Counted from the stretch's first letter, positions 19,037 to 29,931 are shown. The stretch: DNA of 64,000 bases from Gilliamella sp. wkB108 (GCF_001690195.1 NZ_LZGM01000073.1:1-64000); one strand, 5' to 3'. Notes: generated by a model not told the origin, from the sequence alone. A program made the numbers and translations.

Positions 19037-19715
19037 GGGCATTTTAGGATCATTCCTTCGCTTATAAAATACCTGAACCATATTGGTTCCCTATTTTTTA
19101 ATTTAAAATCTAATTTTTATTATTCATTATGTTACGGTAATGATCTTATTGCGGATCCGGAAGTCAATCACCAAATTTTAAGGTCTGTTTCAAGCAGTTT
19201 TTTTATATCTAAAGTCTTTTCAGATAAGCTTTCAATGTGTTTTTCTTGCCAACCGACATCCACCAAAATCAACTCAAACCAAGTACAAAATCGGATACAA
19301 AGACTGGTCATTTGGTTCGATAATGGTGTGTATCGGTAAAATGAATTTGACGTTTTTATTTTCAATATATCTGGCTAATAGATTATATAAAAATGATACT
19401 AATTTAGTATGAATTTTATTAATTTAAAATGGCAAGTTTTATCTAATTGTTATGTGTATTTTGTATACTGATCTACTTATTATGGCATAAAGCAAGAAGA
19501 GAAATATTCTTTATCTCTAAATAGTATTGCTAATTCTGCTTCTTTAGCTGTTAATTATCGCTAGTTATGATGTAATAAACTAAGTTTTATTGTAAGTAAT
19601 GCTGGGGGGGGGGTAATACTATCCAAAATTAAATGGCATACTAGATAGTCTACTGAAAATATTCTTATTTTATCTTGTTGGTTTTTAAATTGATTGAAGA
19701 GGTTCTTTGGAAAGA
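19037..19715. other. 680-bp intergenic region with a G10 tract
   Basis: Between the GntR gene and tRNA-Ser. It has a run of ten G at 19604-19613. A 65-codon frame on the minus strand (19168-19365) encodes no recognised family and lacks a ribosome site; it is left uncalled. Otherwise AT-rich sequence without repeats or a clear terminator. Confidence 0.5.
19604..19613. repeat. Homopolymer run of ten G
   Basis: Ten consecutive G in AT-rich intergenic DNA, about 100 bp beyond the 3' end of tRNA-Ser. Such tracts slip during replication. It does not lie in a recognised gene or between promoter elements. Confidence 0.8.
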
Positions 19716-19803
19716 TGGCGGAAGCGCAGAGATTCGAACTCTGGGAGGGTCGCCCCTCGCCGGTTTTCAAGACCGGTGCTTTCAACCGCTCAGCCACACT
19801 TCC
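19716..19803 (-). tRNA. tRNA-Ser (anticodon TGA)
   Basis: An 88-nt class II tRNA with encoded CCA. Acceptor stem GGAAGTG/CGCTTCC, anticodon stem CCGGT/ACCGG around loop CTTGAAA with anticodon TGA, a long variable arm (GCGAGGGGCGACCCTCCC) and T arm CAGAGTTCGAATCTCTG. All arms pair. Confidence 0.97.
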
Positions 19804-19816
19804 GCAATGCCTGAGG

Positions 19817-19845
19817 ATATTAAAGGAGAGACGCCTATTTGTAAA
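19817..19845 (-). promoter_or_regulatory. Promoter of tRNA-Ser
   Basis: On the minus strand TTTACA (-35) and TAATAT (-10) are separated by 17 bp, and the tRNA begins 13 bp after the -10 box. Confidence 0.6.
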
Positions 19846-19959
19846 TAGCTAATTTTAAAAAAATGTGCGTTCGCTTTAAATTTCACCAATTTTATTAGTA
19901 ACCAATAGGGTTAAGGCGTTTTTACTATTAAAATTAGTGTTGGATTTTATTTAATTGAG

Positions 19960-19965
19960 TATAAT
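19960..19965 (+). promoter_or_regulatory. -10 box before tusE-ftsB
   Basis: A perfect TATAAT. The -35 is poor (TTGGAT at 19940 is only 14 bp away). Its position means a TTG start at 19955 would lie upstream of the transcript, which argues for a start at 19985 or 19997. Confidence 0.5.
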
Positions 19966-19996
19966 ACGCAACAAATTAAATTGTGTGTTTGGGAAA

Positions 19997-20314
19997 ATGT
20001 TAGAGCTGATAGAGACTGATGAAAATGGTTATTTGAAGAATTGGCAGGATTGGTCTGTTGATTTAGTTCCTGAATTAGCTTCAAAAGAATCTATTGAATT
20101 AACCGATGCACATTGGGAAGTTATTTTATTTGTTCGCGATTTTTATCTGGAATATAAAACCTCTCCTGCTATTCGAGCTTTAGTCAAAGCAATGGAAAAA
20201 AAGTTTGGTTCAGAAAAAGGTAATAGCCGTTATTTGTATAAATTATTTCCACAAGGACCTGCCAAGCAAGCAACCAAATTAGCAGGTTTACCTAAACCTG
20301 TTAAGTGTATATAG
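19997..20314 (+). CDS. tusE: TusE, DsrC-family sulfur relay protein
   Basis: The protein is 105 aa from ATG 19997. It has the family core [20 protein letters not shown] and ends GLPKPVKCI, whose penultimate Cys accepts persulfide from TusBCD and passes it to MnmA for 2-thiouridine in tRNA wobble positions. Starts at TTG 19955 and GTG 19985 are in frame. A TATAAT box at 19960 rules against 19955; GTG 19985 gives FGK before the ATG, loosely like the E. coli N-terminus, so the start is not settled. ftsB follows 21 bp later. tusA is also in the window (57.99 kb). Confidence 0.92.
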   Translation: MLELIETDENGYLKNWQDWSVDLVPELASKESIELTDAHWEVILFVRDFYLEYKTSPAIRALVKAMEKKFGSEKGNSRYLYKLFPQGPAKQATKLAGLPKPVKCI

Positions 20315-20335
20315 AAAAAGGAAGGTATCAAATTC

Positions 20336-20632
20336 ATGATCAGATGGAAACTACCTTTGTTATTAATGGCAATACTTGGATATTTACAATACTCCTTGTG
20401 GTATGGAAAAAATAATATCTATGATTATCAAGATAACGTAAAAATGCTGGCCAACTTGCATGAAGAAAATAATCAATTAAAAGCTCGTAATGAGCAGATG
20501 TTTGCTGAAATTAATGATTTACAACGTGGCGTTGAAGCAATTGAGGAGCGAGCTCGCAGTCATTTAGGTATGGTTAAGCCAAACGAATATTATTATCGAA
20601 TTATCATTGATACCAGTTCACAAAAACGATAA
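20336..20632 (+). CDS. ftsB: Cell division protein FtsB
   Basis: A 98-aa bitopic protein: short cytoplasmic N-terminus, one membrane helix (LPLLLMAILGYLQYSLWYG, residues 5-23), then a coiled coil (LANLHEENNQLKARNEQMFA, then EINDLQRGVEAIEERAR). It forms the FtsQLB complex at the septum. It is followed 8 bp later by ispD, the usual gammaproteobacterial order. Confidence 0.95.
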   Translation: MIRWKLPLLLMAILGYLQYSLWYGKNNIYDYQDNVKMLANLHEENNQLKARNEQMFAEINDLQRGVEAIEERARSHLGMVKPNEYYYRIIIDTSSQKR

Positions 20633-20640
20633 GGCCTGAC

Positions 20641-21342
20641 GTGAATAATACTAATAAAATTATTGCGATAGTTCCAGCGGCAGGTGTTGGCTGTCGTATG
20701 AATAGCAAAATTCCTAAACAATACCTAAAAATTGGTTCAATGACGATTTTGGAACATACTTTAAATAAATTATTAACGCATCCCAAAATAGATAAAGTAA
20801 TTGTGGTAATAAGTCCGAAAGATAGACTATTTCAAACACTTTCGATCGCTACACATGATAAAATTAGTGCTGTTTTAGGTGGTGTGACTCGAGCCGAGTC
20901 TGTTTTAGCTGGGTTAAACTCGTTGGATGACAATGTTTGGGCGTTAGTTCATGATGCGGCAAGACCTTGTGTCGATCAAGATGATATTAGTCGATTAATT
21001 GAAACGGTAACTTATTCACAACGTGGGGGGATTTTAGCAACCCGAGTTAGTGATACGATAAAACATGCTTATCCAAATGAAGACATTATTGATCATTCAA
21101 TTGATCGTACTTATTTATGGGGCGCTGCAACACCTCAGTTATTTAAAGTGGGTGAACTAAGGTCTTGTTTAAAGCGGGCTTTAAAAAATCATGTGGTGAT
21201 TACAGATGAGGCTTCGGCAATTGAGTATTGTGGTGGGCATCCTTTACTCATTGAATGCCGTCGAGATAATATAAAAATTACACGTCCTGAAGATTTAGAA
21301 TTAGCAAAATTTTATTTAACCAATCATATTACTAATAGGTAA
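20641..21342 (+). CDS. ispD: 2-C-methyl-D-erythritol 4-phosphate cytidylyltransferase
   Basis: The 233-aa IspD makes CDP-methylerythritol from MEP and CTP in the non-mevalonate isoprenoid pathway. Visible motifs are the nucleotide loop AAGVGCRM with [20 protein letters not shown], and VHDAARPC. A threonine/arginine pair (ATRVSDTIK) is also normal. GTG start with AAGG upstream. ispF follows 5 bp later. Confidence 0.96.
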   Translation: MNNTNKIIAIVPAAGVGCRMNSKIPKQYLKIGSMTILEHTLNKLLTHPKIDKVIVVISPKDRLFQTLSIATHDKISAVLGGVTRAESVLAGLNSLDDNVWALVHDAARPCVDQDDISRLIETVTYSQRGGILATRVSDTIKHAYPNEDIIDHSIDRTYLWGAATPQLFKVGELRSCLKRALKNHVVITDEASAIEYCGGHPLLIECRRDNIKITRPEDLELAKFYLTNHITNR

Positions 21343-21347
21343 AAAAC

Positions 21348-21821
21348 ATGAGAATAGGTCATGGATTTGATGTTCATAAATTTGGCGGAGAAGGACCAAT
21401 TACACTGGGTGGTGTGAAAATTCCTTATGAGCATGGACTTATTGCACATTCTGATGGTGATGTGGTATTGCATGCTATTACCGATGCGTTGATTGGTGCA
21501 TTAGCATTAGGAGATATTGGAAAGTTATTTCCTGATACTGATCCTAAATATCAAGGCATTGATAGTCGTATTTTGTTGAGAGAAACATATAGTATTATTC
21601 AAACTAAGGGATATGAACTGGTTAATCTTGATGCAACGATTATTGTCCAACAACCGAAAATGCGTCCTCATGTTGATCAAATGCGTGTCAATATCGCTGA
21701 AGATCTTAATGTTCACTTCGATCTAATTAGTATAAAAGCAACGACGACTGAACAATTAGGCTTTACTGGGCGTAAAGAGGGTATAGCTTGTGAGGCAGTA
21801 GTTTTATTAAAAAAAAATTAA
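21348..21821 (+). CDS. ispF: 2-C-methyl-D-erythritol 2,4-cyclodiphosphate synthase
   Basis: A 157-aa trimeric zinc enzyme. Metal ligands Asp8 and His10 (GFDVH) and His42 (VVLHAITDA) are present, as is the C-terminal [19 protein letters not shown] for CDP binding. It converts CDP-ME 2-phosphate to the cyclic diphosphate. Part of the ftsB-ispD-ispF-truD run. Confidence 0.97.
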   Translation: MRIGHGFDVHKFGGEGPITLGGVKIPYEHGLIAHSDGDVVLHAITDALIGALALGDIGKLFPDTDPKYQGIDSRILLRETYSIIQTKGYELVNLDATIIVQQPKMRPHVDQMRVNIAEDLNVHFDLISIKATTTEQLGFTGRKEGIACEAVVLLKKN

Positions 21822-21854
21822 CGATTAATTAAATCAGGTAAATAGGTAAAAGTA

Positions 21855-22880
21855 GTGTTAGTAGAAGAACTCAGTTATTTATACGGAAAACCAACAGTTA
21901 CTGGGCAATATAAACAGCAGTATGATGATTTTGTTGTTAAAGAAGATCTCGGTTTTGAGCTGACCGGTGAAGGTGAACATGTTTTAGTTTATTTACAAAA
22001 ACGCGATTGTAATACCATTTATGTTGCTGAACAACTTGCTAAATATGTGGGCATTTCTGCTAAATTAGTAAGTTATGCAGGTTTAAAAGATCGTCAGGCT
22101 GTCACTTCCCAATGGTTTAGCTTACATATGCCAGGCCAATCAACCCCTGATTTTTCCGCATTTAATTTGGCAGATTGTCAAATATTACAAGTGACGCGAC
22201 ATAATAAAAAGTTAAAAATTGGTGCGCTAAAAGGTAATCACTTTAATATTAGACTTAAAGAGTTAACCGCTAAGACGGAATTGGATTCTAAACTCGCCTT
22301 AATCAAACAACATGGTGTACCTAATTATTTTGGTGAACAACGATTTGGTCGAGATGAAAATAATATTACACAAGCTATAAAATGGGCAAATGGAGAAATT
22401 GCTGTTAAAGATAGGAAAAAAAAGAGCTTTTATTTATCTGCCGCGCGAAGTGCTATTTTTAATGATATAGTAAGCAAACGAATTGAGAAGGATCTACATC
22501 AACGAGTGCTTGATGGTGATATATTGCAGTTAGCCCAGCGTGGAAGTTGGTTTGTAGCGCAAGCGAATGAGCTAACGGTTTTACAACAACGTTTATTGCA
22601 AGGCGAAATTAATATTACAGCACCAATGGTTGGCGATTCGCCACTTGGTACTTTGTCTGTTGCTCTTGAATTTGAACAAGAGTGTTTACAAAAATGGTCT
22701 AAATTTGGTGACTTGTTTGAAAAAGAGCGGATTGAAACAGCAAGACGTTCGCTGTTATTACGTCCGCAACAACTTGTTTGGCAATGGTTAGATGATAATT
22801 GTATTGAAGTCAGCTTCTATTTACCTTCGGGTTGTTATGCAACAAGTGTGATACGTGAACTGATAATAGGGAAAGTGTAA
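21855..22880 (+). CDS. truD: tRNA pseudouridine(13) synthase
   Basis: The 341-aa TruD has catalytic Asp79 in [16 protein letters not shown] and the family stretch [16 protein letters not shown] plus [11 protein letters not shown]. It modifies uridine 13 of tRNA-Glu. The start is GTG at 21855. In E. coli surE follows; here pcm comes directly 5 bp after the stop. Confidence 0.95.
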   Translation: MLVEELSYLYGKPTVTGQYKQQYDDFVVKEDLGFELTGEGEHVLVYLQKRDCNTIYVAEQLAKYVGISAKLVSYAGLKDRQAVTSQWFSLHMPGQSTPDFSAFNLADCQILQVTRHNKKLKIGALKGNHFNIRLKELTAKTELDSKLALIKQHGVPNYFGEQRFGRDENNITQAIKWANGEIAVKDRKKKSFYLSAARSAIFNDIVSKRIEKDLHQRVLDGDILQLAQRGSWFVAQANELTVLQQRLLQGEINITAPMVGDSPLGTLSVALEFEQECLQKWSKFGDLFEKERIETARRSLLLRPQQLVWQWLDDNCIEVSFYLPSGCYATSVIRELIIGKV

Positions 22881-22885
22881 CGCAA

Positions 22886-23512
22886 ATGCAAAGTTTGAAA
22901 ATGCAGTCTTTAATTAAATTATTGCGTCAGCAAGGAATCAAAGATGAGCGTGTCTTAACAGCAATCGCCTCAATTCCTCGTGAACATTTTATTGATGAAG
23001 CGCTGTCTCACCAAGCGTATGATAACCGTTCATTACCTATTGGTAGTGGGCAAACTATTTCACAACCTTATATTGTTGCGCAAATGACCGAGCTGTTGCA
23101 ATTACAACCTAACTCCAGAGTTCTTGAAATAGGAACAGGGTCTGGATATCAAACAGCAATATTGGCTAAATTAGTCGATCAAGTTTGTTCAATTGAGAGA
23201 ATTAAAAGTTTGCAATGGAATACAAAACGAAGATTGAAACAACTTGATATTCATAATATAGCAACACGTCATGGTAATGGTTGGCAAGGGTGGCCTGAAC
23301 GCGCTCCTTTTGATGGTATTATCGTTACAGCTGCCGCATCAGAAGTTCCTCAAAGTTTAGTAGAGCAATTAGCCGATAAAGGACGCTTAGTTATTCCGGT
23401 AGGTGAACATGAACAGATTTTACAGGTGATTGAGCGAGATGGTGATAACTTTATTACTAACAATATGGGCGAAGTAAAATTTGTACCATTAGTTAAAGGT
23501 GATATAGAGTAA
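22886..23512 (+). CDS. pcm: Protein-L-isoaspartate O-methyltransferase
   Basis: A 208-aa repair methyltransferase. SAM motif [19 protein letters not shown] is at about residues 78-95; upstream [20 protein letters not shown] is the family signature. It methylates isoaspartyl residues in damaged proteins. ATG at 22886; ATG at 22904 is an alternative. It closes the conserved block; no nlpD or rpoS follows. Confidence 0.96.
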   Translation: MQSLKMQSLIKLLRQQGIKDERVLTAIASIPREHFIDEALSHQAYDNRSLPIGSGQTISQPYIVAQMTELLQLQPNSRVLEIGTGSGYQTAILAKLVDQVCSIERIKSLQWNTKRRLKQLDIHNIATRHGNGWQGWPERAPFDGIIVTAAASEVPQSLVEQLADKGRLVIPVGEHEQILQVIERDGDNFITNNMGEVKFVPLVKGDIE

Positions 23513-23872
23513 AAACTATCATGATAGACGATGGTTTCATCTTGTTAAATTAATTAATGCATATATTTTTCTCACTTTATCTGGTGTGGCTGGGCGTTAT
23601 TCATCGGTTTTTATGAAGATATATTGATATATACAGCTCAGTTTAACAAACCGATAGTTTGATTTGGTTAATTCCGCTTTTGTATAATAAACATTATTTT
23701 TCCTTCCTATATGTCTACTTATTGCAATAGAAGCATAAAGAGTCGGTAAATGATGAGAGCCATACCAAAAACCGACCATGCATTATGTTGTTAAGGTGAT
23801 AATTTAATCACCTATTTATTTTATATTGAAACGTATAGCTAACCTGAAACTTCTTGTCAAAAATAGTTGTGT
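23513..23872. other. Intergenic region between convergent pcm and pnuC
   Basis: 360 bp. It contains a copy of the dispersed repeat (23815-23862) next to pnuC and a short CTATCATGATAG palindrome just after pcm. A 60-codon minus-strand frame (23597-23779) matches nothing recognised and is not called. The E. coli genes that follow pcm (nlpD, rpoS) are absent. Confidence 0.5.
23815..23862 (-). repeat. Dispersed short repeat, copy A
   Basis: Minus-strand TTGACAAGAAGTTTCAGG followed by TTAGCTATACGTTTCAATAT. It is related to copies at 37199, 44341 and 58246. This one lies just past the pnuC stop, in the direction of that gene. Confidence 0.7.
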
Positions 23873-24562
23873 TTATGACTTATTTTCAGATTGTTTCCAT
23901 TCACAAATCCCATAAATGGCATTAAATAGATAGATTAAGTATTGGGTAGCAATAATGAGGTTATCAGTATAAATGTTTAGACCAATAACAAGTACGTTTA
24001 ATATCACCCATAAATACCAATTAAATGAGTACCTTAGCATTAACAGCAGTTGTGCCACCACGCCTAATCCAAAAATAAAACAGTTAGTAATCAGTTGGTA
24101 AATAGTATTATCAACACCAATGGCATTAGTTAGGTAGATATTAAAAAATACTGCACAGATAAGGAAGATAATTGTGTATAAAAATGCCTGTTCATTAAGC
24201 GCGCGAACTTTGACACTTTTATTATCGTCTTGGTTTTTGTGCCAAGTGATGATCCCATAGATGTGAGAACAAAAATAGTAGAAAGTAGGTAGGCTGGCAC
24301 CAATATTACCACCTAAGAAATTAGCAACACATTCTCCGGTTACAGCGAACATACCAAGTAAATTACCGCTATTTTTACGCTTAGCGAGTAAAATAACACA
24401 AAGTAAACCACAAAACGCTCCAAAATAAGATATCGCATAGCGTATGTTTACAGTAGTAAAAGGATCGGTGTATAGAAAGGCTAAAGAGACACAGACTATA
24501 CAAAATACCGGATAAAATTTATTACGGCCAATGAGTATGATACCTGCGATTAATTTATCCAT
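23873..24562 (-). CDS. pnuC: Nicotinamide riboside transporter PnuC
   Basis: A 229-aa membrane protein of the PnuC family with about seven or eight helices. Recognisable are LAKRKNSGNLLGMFAVTGEC and the NxxxxxYGICEWKQ-type C-terminal helix (YLIYLFNAIYGICEWKQ). It takes up ribosylnicotinamide by facilitated diffusion, trapped by the kinase domain of NadR, whose gene lies 5 bp upstream. Confidence 0.92.
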   Translation of the reverse strand: MDKLIAGIILIGRNKFYPVFCIVCVSLAFLYTDPFTTVNIRYAISYFGAFCGLLCVILLAKRKNSGNLLGMFAVTGECVANFLGGNIGASLPTFYYFCSHIYGIITWHKNQDDNKSVKVRALNEQAFLYTIIFLICAVFFNIYLTNAIGVDNTIYQLITNCFIFGLGVVAQLLLMLRYSFNWYLWVILNVLVIGLNIYTDNLIIATQYLIYLFNAIYGICEWKQSENKS

Positions 24563-24567
24563 AACTA

Positions 24568-25809
<1,242 letters not shown>

Positions 25810-25836
25810 TTATATTTCGTTTTATATTTTTTACTA

Positions 25837-25864
25837 AATGTACATTATTTTATTTAAATGTTCA
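25837..25864 (-). promoter_or_regulatory. Candidate promoter of nadR-pnuC
   Basis: On the minus strand TTGAAC and TACATT are 17 bp apart, roughly at 25864 and 25837. The -35 lies inside the predicted NadR operator, so bound repressor would block polymerase. Confidence 0.4.
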
Positions 25865-25876
25865 ATATATTAAACA
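25859..25876. promoter_or_regulatory. Predicted NadR operator
   Basis: TGTTCA-N6-TAAACA matches the known NadR box TGTTTA-N6-TAAACA with one mismatch. It lies 59-76 bp upstream of the nadR start. Confidence 0.65.
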
Positions 25877-26033
25877 AATAATTTATTTTTTTATCTACCT
25901 TATTTACATATAATACAAATTAAGATTCTTTATTATTGATGGGACAAGTTAGTGTGAGATTTGATGGTGATTCAATCAAGATCACTTTGTTCTATTGTTA
26001 AAGATGATAACCATACTAAAAAAGGATAAAACA

Positions 26034-27626
26034 ATGAAAATTCAGAAAATCGCCTTGCTAATTGCAGTTATTTCTGGCTCAGCTTTTGCTGATAACAATA
26101 TCACCTTAAATAAAGTCACCTTATTTTTAAAAGGTGCGGAGTTACAAGGACAATCAACTGTATCATTGACCAAAGGTGAAAGTGAGATTTTGTTAACTGG
26201 TATTGCTGATGGTGTTAATCCTAACTCAATCAATGTCGGTTTTAATTCAGATACGAGTATCAAGATATTATCCACTACTTTAAAAAATAATGATGTTGCA
26301 AAAAGAGAAGAAAGTAGTGAACTAAAGTCGTTAGGTGATCAGTTACAACAATTAGAGACAAAATATGTTACTACTGAGATTCAATTGAAAGCAGTGTCTG
26401 AAACAGTTACCTTATTACAAGGCAATCGTTTAGATGGTTTAGTCAAAACAGCACATGATGAATTGACTGATATGAAAAATGTATTAGATTTTGTTAAAAC
26501 AAATTTAGCGACTGCGTTGAATGAGCAATATACTTTACAAACAGAGTTAGACAAGCTAGAGCAACAACTCAGTGATTGTAAACAGAAAATAGAACAAGCA
26601 AGGGCTGCCTCACACAACTTAAATAATGCCATTGCTGTTAAAGTCTATTCTGATAAAAAAGTAGAACTACCGATGACACTTTCATATGTGACCGAGAATG
26701 CTGGTTGGAAACCCGTTTATGATGTACGGGTCGCTGATATTAATTCACCACTACAATTAACCTATAAAGCTGATGTTTATCAGCAAACGGGTTTAGATTG
26801 GCAGAATATCGATTTTAGTTTATCAACCGCTAATCCAAGTGAAGGGATCACCGCTCCGGAACTAACACCTTGGCATGTTGATATGTATAGCAATGAGAAA
26901 GGTGGTGGTTTCTTCTTTTCTAAGAGTGAAAAAGATTATGATCAAATTAGCGCTAGAGTATCCAAATCTGTAAACCCGATGATTGATAATGTATTAATTA
27001 ATGCTACCGGTATTGATACTCGTTTTGATGTTAAATTACCTTATACGATTAAAACTAATAGCCAAAACAATATATTAACCCTACAAGATAAACAAGTTGA
27101 GGCTAAATATCGTTATATTTCTATACCAAAATTAGATAGTAATGCTTATTTACAAGCCCAAATTGCCGATTGGGATAAACTTAATTTATTACCCGGTAAA
27201 TCTACTGTATTTTTCAATGGTAATTATATAGGTGAAAGTTTTATTACGACTGCAGATGTGAAAGATACACTTAACCTATCATTAGGTCGAGATAAAAATA
27301 TTTTGATTACCCGTAATCGTAATCTGGATGAAACTTCAAAACCCTCTTTTTTTAAAGATGAAGTCTCTCAAAAATATGCTTATATTATTACTGTAAAAAA
27401 TACCAAACCATTACCAATTGATATTGCTATTTACGATCAGTTACCGTTAATTCATCACAAGACAATAGAACTTGATGATGCGAAGTATGGCGACGCTACT
27501 TATGATAAAGATACCGGATTATTAGCTTGGGAATTTACATTAAAACCAAGTGAAGCCAAGAATCTTAACTTAAGCTTTAAGTTAACTTATCCAAACGATA
27601 AAGCTAACACTATAATAGGCTTATAG
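26034..27626 (+). CDS. DUF4139/DUF4140 exported protein, MuiA-like
   Basis: From ATG 26034 the protein is 530 aa with signal peptide (MKIQKIALLIAVISGSAFA-D). DUF4140 covers about residues 25-120 (KVTLFLKGAELQGQSTVSL); a coiled coil around 80-185 follows; DUF4139 covers the C-terminal half (TLSYVTENAGWKPVYDVRV). The family includes the so-called mucoidy inhibitor A but has no defined reaction. AAGGA lies 8 nt before ATG 26034; the upstream ATG 25995 lacks a site. recD follows after 21 bp, an unusual pairing. Confidence 0.85.
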   Translation: MKIQKIALLIAVISGSAFADNNITLNKVTLFLKGAELQGQSTVSLTKGESEILLTGIADGVNPNSINVGFNSDTSIKILSTTLKNNDVAKREESSELKSLGDQLQQLETKYVTTEIQLKAVSETVTLLQGNRLDGLVKTAHDELTDMKNVLDFVKTNLATALNEQYTLQTELDKLEQQLSDCKQKIEQARAASHNLNNAIAVKVYSDKKVELPMTLSYVTENAGWKPVYDVRVADINSPLQLTYKADVYQQTGLDWQNIDFSLSTANPSEGITAPELTPWHVDMYSNEKGGGFFFSKSEKDYDQISARVSKSVNPMIDNVLINATGIDTRFDVKLPYTIKTNSQNNILTLQDKQVEAKYRYISIPKLDSNAYLQAQIADWDKLNLLPGKSTVFFNGNYIGESFITTADVKDTLNLSLGRDKNILITRNRNLDETSKPSFFKDEVSQKYAYIITVKNTKPLPIDIAIYDQLPLIHHKTIELDDAKYGDATYDKDTGLLAWEFTLKPSEAKNLNLSFKLTYPNDKANTIIGL

Positions 27627-27647
27627 ACAACATAAAAAGAACAAAGT

Positions 27648-29504
27648 ATGTTATTGCAATGGTTAAATCAGTTTAAACAATATAGTCAAGTGAGTTTGCT
27701 AGATATACATTTAGCAAACTTTTTAACGAGTAAAGCGCAGTTAAATGATGAGATTTGGGCTAAACGATTTAGCTTTTTGATTTTATCCCTTAGTATGGAA
27801 GTGAGAGAAGGACATGTATGCCTCTCTCTTTCACGTTTAACCCAACAAAATATTGAACCTGAAATCTGGTTAGCATTGTTATCACCCACTGAGCAAGATT
27901 GGATAACAACCCTTGAACACGCCACAAAAAAACAGGTAGTAAGTAGTGGTGAACAGCTATCACCACTCATTTTTACTCAAAATAAACTCTATTTTCAACG
28001 AATGTGGCTGGATGAAAAGTTAGTTGCCCACTATTTTAATCATACTACATTGGAGCAGAAACCGTTTACTACGAATGATCTGAAAAATATTCTTGATCAG
28101 CTATTTACTAATAATGAGGTTACGATCGATTGGCAGAAGGTCGCGGTGGCCGTTGCATTAACACGTAAAGTAGCCATTATTTCTGGTGGTCCTGGTACAG
28201 GTAAAACGACAACGGTGGCTAAAATCTTAGCCGGAATTATGTTAACAACCCCTAATGCACGAATAGTTACAGCTGCGCCAACGGGGAAAGCGGCTTCAAG
28301 GTTGACCGAATCACTTAGCCGTGCGATCGATTTGCTCTCTTTTCAGTCGTTAAATATAAGGGCTGAAGCAGTGACTTTACATCGTTTATTAGGTGCTAAA
28401 GCTGACAATCGTTCGTTCTCTTATCATAAAAATAACCCATTACATGTTGATGTTTTAGTGATTGATGAAGCCTCTATGGTCGATTTAAATATGATGGCAA
28501 GGGTTATTGATGCCTTGTCAACGTCAGCTCGACTAATTTTGTTAGGAGATAAAGATCAACTTTCGTCAGTAGAAGCGGGAGCCGTTTTTGGTGATTTATG
28601 TGCTTTCATAGCCTCGGGATACAGCGAGGGGAGAGCAGAAGAGTTGAGCTACCTAACCGGGTATTTTGTTCCTGTAAATCAGAATGTTGCATCTATCACA
28701 GATAGTATTTGTTTGTTACAAAAGAGCTATCGCTTTAATGAATCATCTGGCATTGGTTTATTAGCAAATGCTGTTAAAGAAGGTCACTATTTGACAGTCA
28801 ATAAGCTGTTAGCTGATGCTTCACTTAAGGATGTTCAGTATCATCCTTTATCATCCCAACAAGCCTATGAATCGGTGCTTAACGACTGCGTTACACATTA
28901 TAAGCATTACTTAAATACCATAAAACGATATGGCAATGATGACATTGCTTTAATATTAGACAAGTTTGCCGAGTATCGCTTACTTTGTGCGGTACGGGAA
29001 GGATTATTTGGTGTTGAAGGTTTAAATAAACAAATTGAATCATTATTGGCTAAAGATAATTTAATTCGACTGAAAAACAAAGAAACATGGTATATAGGGC
29101 GCCCAATCATGATTTTACGTAATAGTGCCTCATTAGGGTTATATAATGGGGATATTGGTATTACGTTAGCCGCTGAACACGATAGTTCAAAACTGCGAGT
29201 TTATTTTCCTTTTGCTGATGGATCAATTAAAGGATTTTCACCTTTTAGATTACCTGAACATGAAACGGCGTATGCCATGACAATTCATAAATCACAAGGT
29301 TCAGAATTCGATCATGTTAATATAATATTGCCTACTGATTACTCCCCGTTACTGAATCGATCTTTACTTTATACCGCGATCACGCGAGCTAAAAAATCAG
29401 TTTCAATTTATGCAGAAGCAAAAATATTAGAAAGAATCGTTAAAAGTCAGATATATCGTGAAAGTGGTTTAGCAGAGCAGATTAATGATTATAGCGCGCA
29501 ATAG
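27648..29504 (+). CDS. recD: RecBCD enzyme subunit RecD
   Basis: The 618-aa helicase is close in length to E. coli RecD (608). Walker A GGPGTGKTT lies near residue 180, Walker B VLVIDEASMVD, and the C-terminal UvrD-like motif AYAMTIHKSQGSEFDHVNII with YTAITRAKKSVSIY. It is the fast 5'-3' motor of RecBCD. recB and recC are not adjacent, in contrast to E. coli; the upstream neighbour is a DUF4139 gene 21 bp away. Confidence 0.95.
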   Translation: MLLQWLNQFKQYSQVSLLDIHLANFLTSKAQLNDEIWAKRFSFLILSLSMEVREGHVCLSLSRLTQQNIEPEIWLALLSPTEQDWITTLEHATKKQVVSSGEQLSPLIFTQNKLYFQRMWLDEKLVAHYFNHTTLEQKPFTTNDLKNILDQLFTNNEVTIDWQKVAVAVALTRKVAIISGGPGTGKTTTVAKILAGIMLTTPNARIVTAAPTGKAASRLTESLSRAIDLLSFQSLNIRAEAVTLHRLLGAKADNRSFSYHKNNPLHVDVLVIDEASMVDLNMMARVIDALSTSARLILLGDKDQLSSVEAGAVFGDLCAFIASGYSEGRAEELSYLTGYFVPVNQNVASITDSICLLQKSYRFNESSGIGLLANAVKEGHYLTVNKLLADASLKDVQYHPLSSQQAYESVLNDCVTHYKHYLNTIKRYGNDDIALILDKFAEYRLLCAVREGLFGVEGLNKQIESLLAKDNLIRLKNKETWYIGRPIMILRNSASLGLYNGDIGITLAAEHDSSKLRVYFPFADGSIKGFSPFRLPEHETAYAMTIHKSQGSEFDHVNIILPTDYSPLLNRSLLYTAITRAKKSVSIYAEAKILERIVKSQIYRESGLAEQINDYSAQ

Positions 29505-29549
29505 ACTATTGTTATAATTAGTTATCAACAATTTGTTAACTAATATAGG

Positions 29550-29843
29550 TTAATACAGCTCAAGTTCCCAATCTTCGTAGGGTGGATCAATGACATAATC
29601 ATTATCAAAATAGTAGCGCAAAAAATCTGTAGCACGTTTTTCCGCATAGGGAGCATTTAAAACTTCACCATTTTCATCAAGTTCAATCACATTAGCATAA
29701 ATGGCAAATACTTGTTCTATAGCGCTAGGATCTTCACCATAAAGAGATAAATAATCAATCCCCTTTAAAGTATATTGGGTTCCACTTGCCATAAAATAGA
29801 CAAATGTTCTTAATGCTCCACTAAATGAATGACTTAACTTCAT
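29550..29843 (-). CDS. Small acidic protein of unknown function
   Basis: A 97-aa protein rich in Asp, Glu and Tyr (LSLYGEDPSAIEQVFAIYAN, ending DPPYEDWELELY). No signal peptide or membrane segment. I do not recognise a characterised family. It is convergent with recD and just downstream of the gltL terminator, so it probably has its own promoter. The ATG is preceded by a weak AGAAGT site. Confidence 0.6.
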   Translation of the reverse strand: MKLSHSFSGALRTFVYFMASGTQYTLKGIDYLSLYGEDPSAIEQVFAIYANVIELDENGEVLNAPYAEKRATDFLRYYFDNDYVIDPPYEDWELELY

Positions 29844-29882
29844 ATTTTACTTCTATTGAGATAGAAAAGAGGGGGATATTAT

Positions 29883-29916
29883 AAAAAGCACCGGCTAGTT
29901 TAGCAAGGTGCTTTTT
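29883..29916 (-). terminator. Rho-independent terminator of gltIJKL
   Basis: AAAAAGCACC pairs with GGTGCTTTTT across a 14-nt loop, giving a GC core and T run on the minus strand 15 bp past the gltL stop. The symmetric A/T tracts would also allow it to work on the other strand. Confidence 0.85.
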
Positions 29917-29931
29917 ATTTTGCATGATCGA

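Noticed and set aside
19168-19365. 65-codon minus-strand frame as a gene
   Set aside because: No ribosome site, no recognisable family, and composition like intergenic DNA.
19561-19797. 78-codon minus-strand frame
   Set aside because: It overlaps the tRNA-Ser gene completely at its start and reads through the G10 tract; a translation of the tRNA.
23597-23779. 60-codon minus-strand frame as a gene
   Set aside because: No ribosome site or family; lies between convergent genes.
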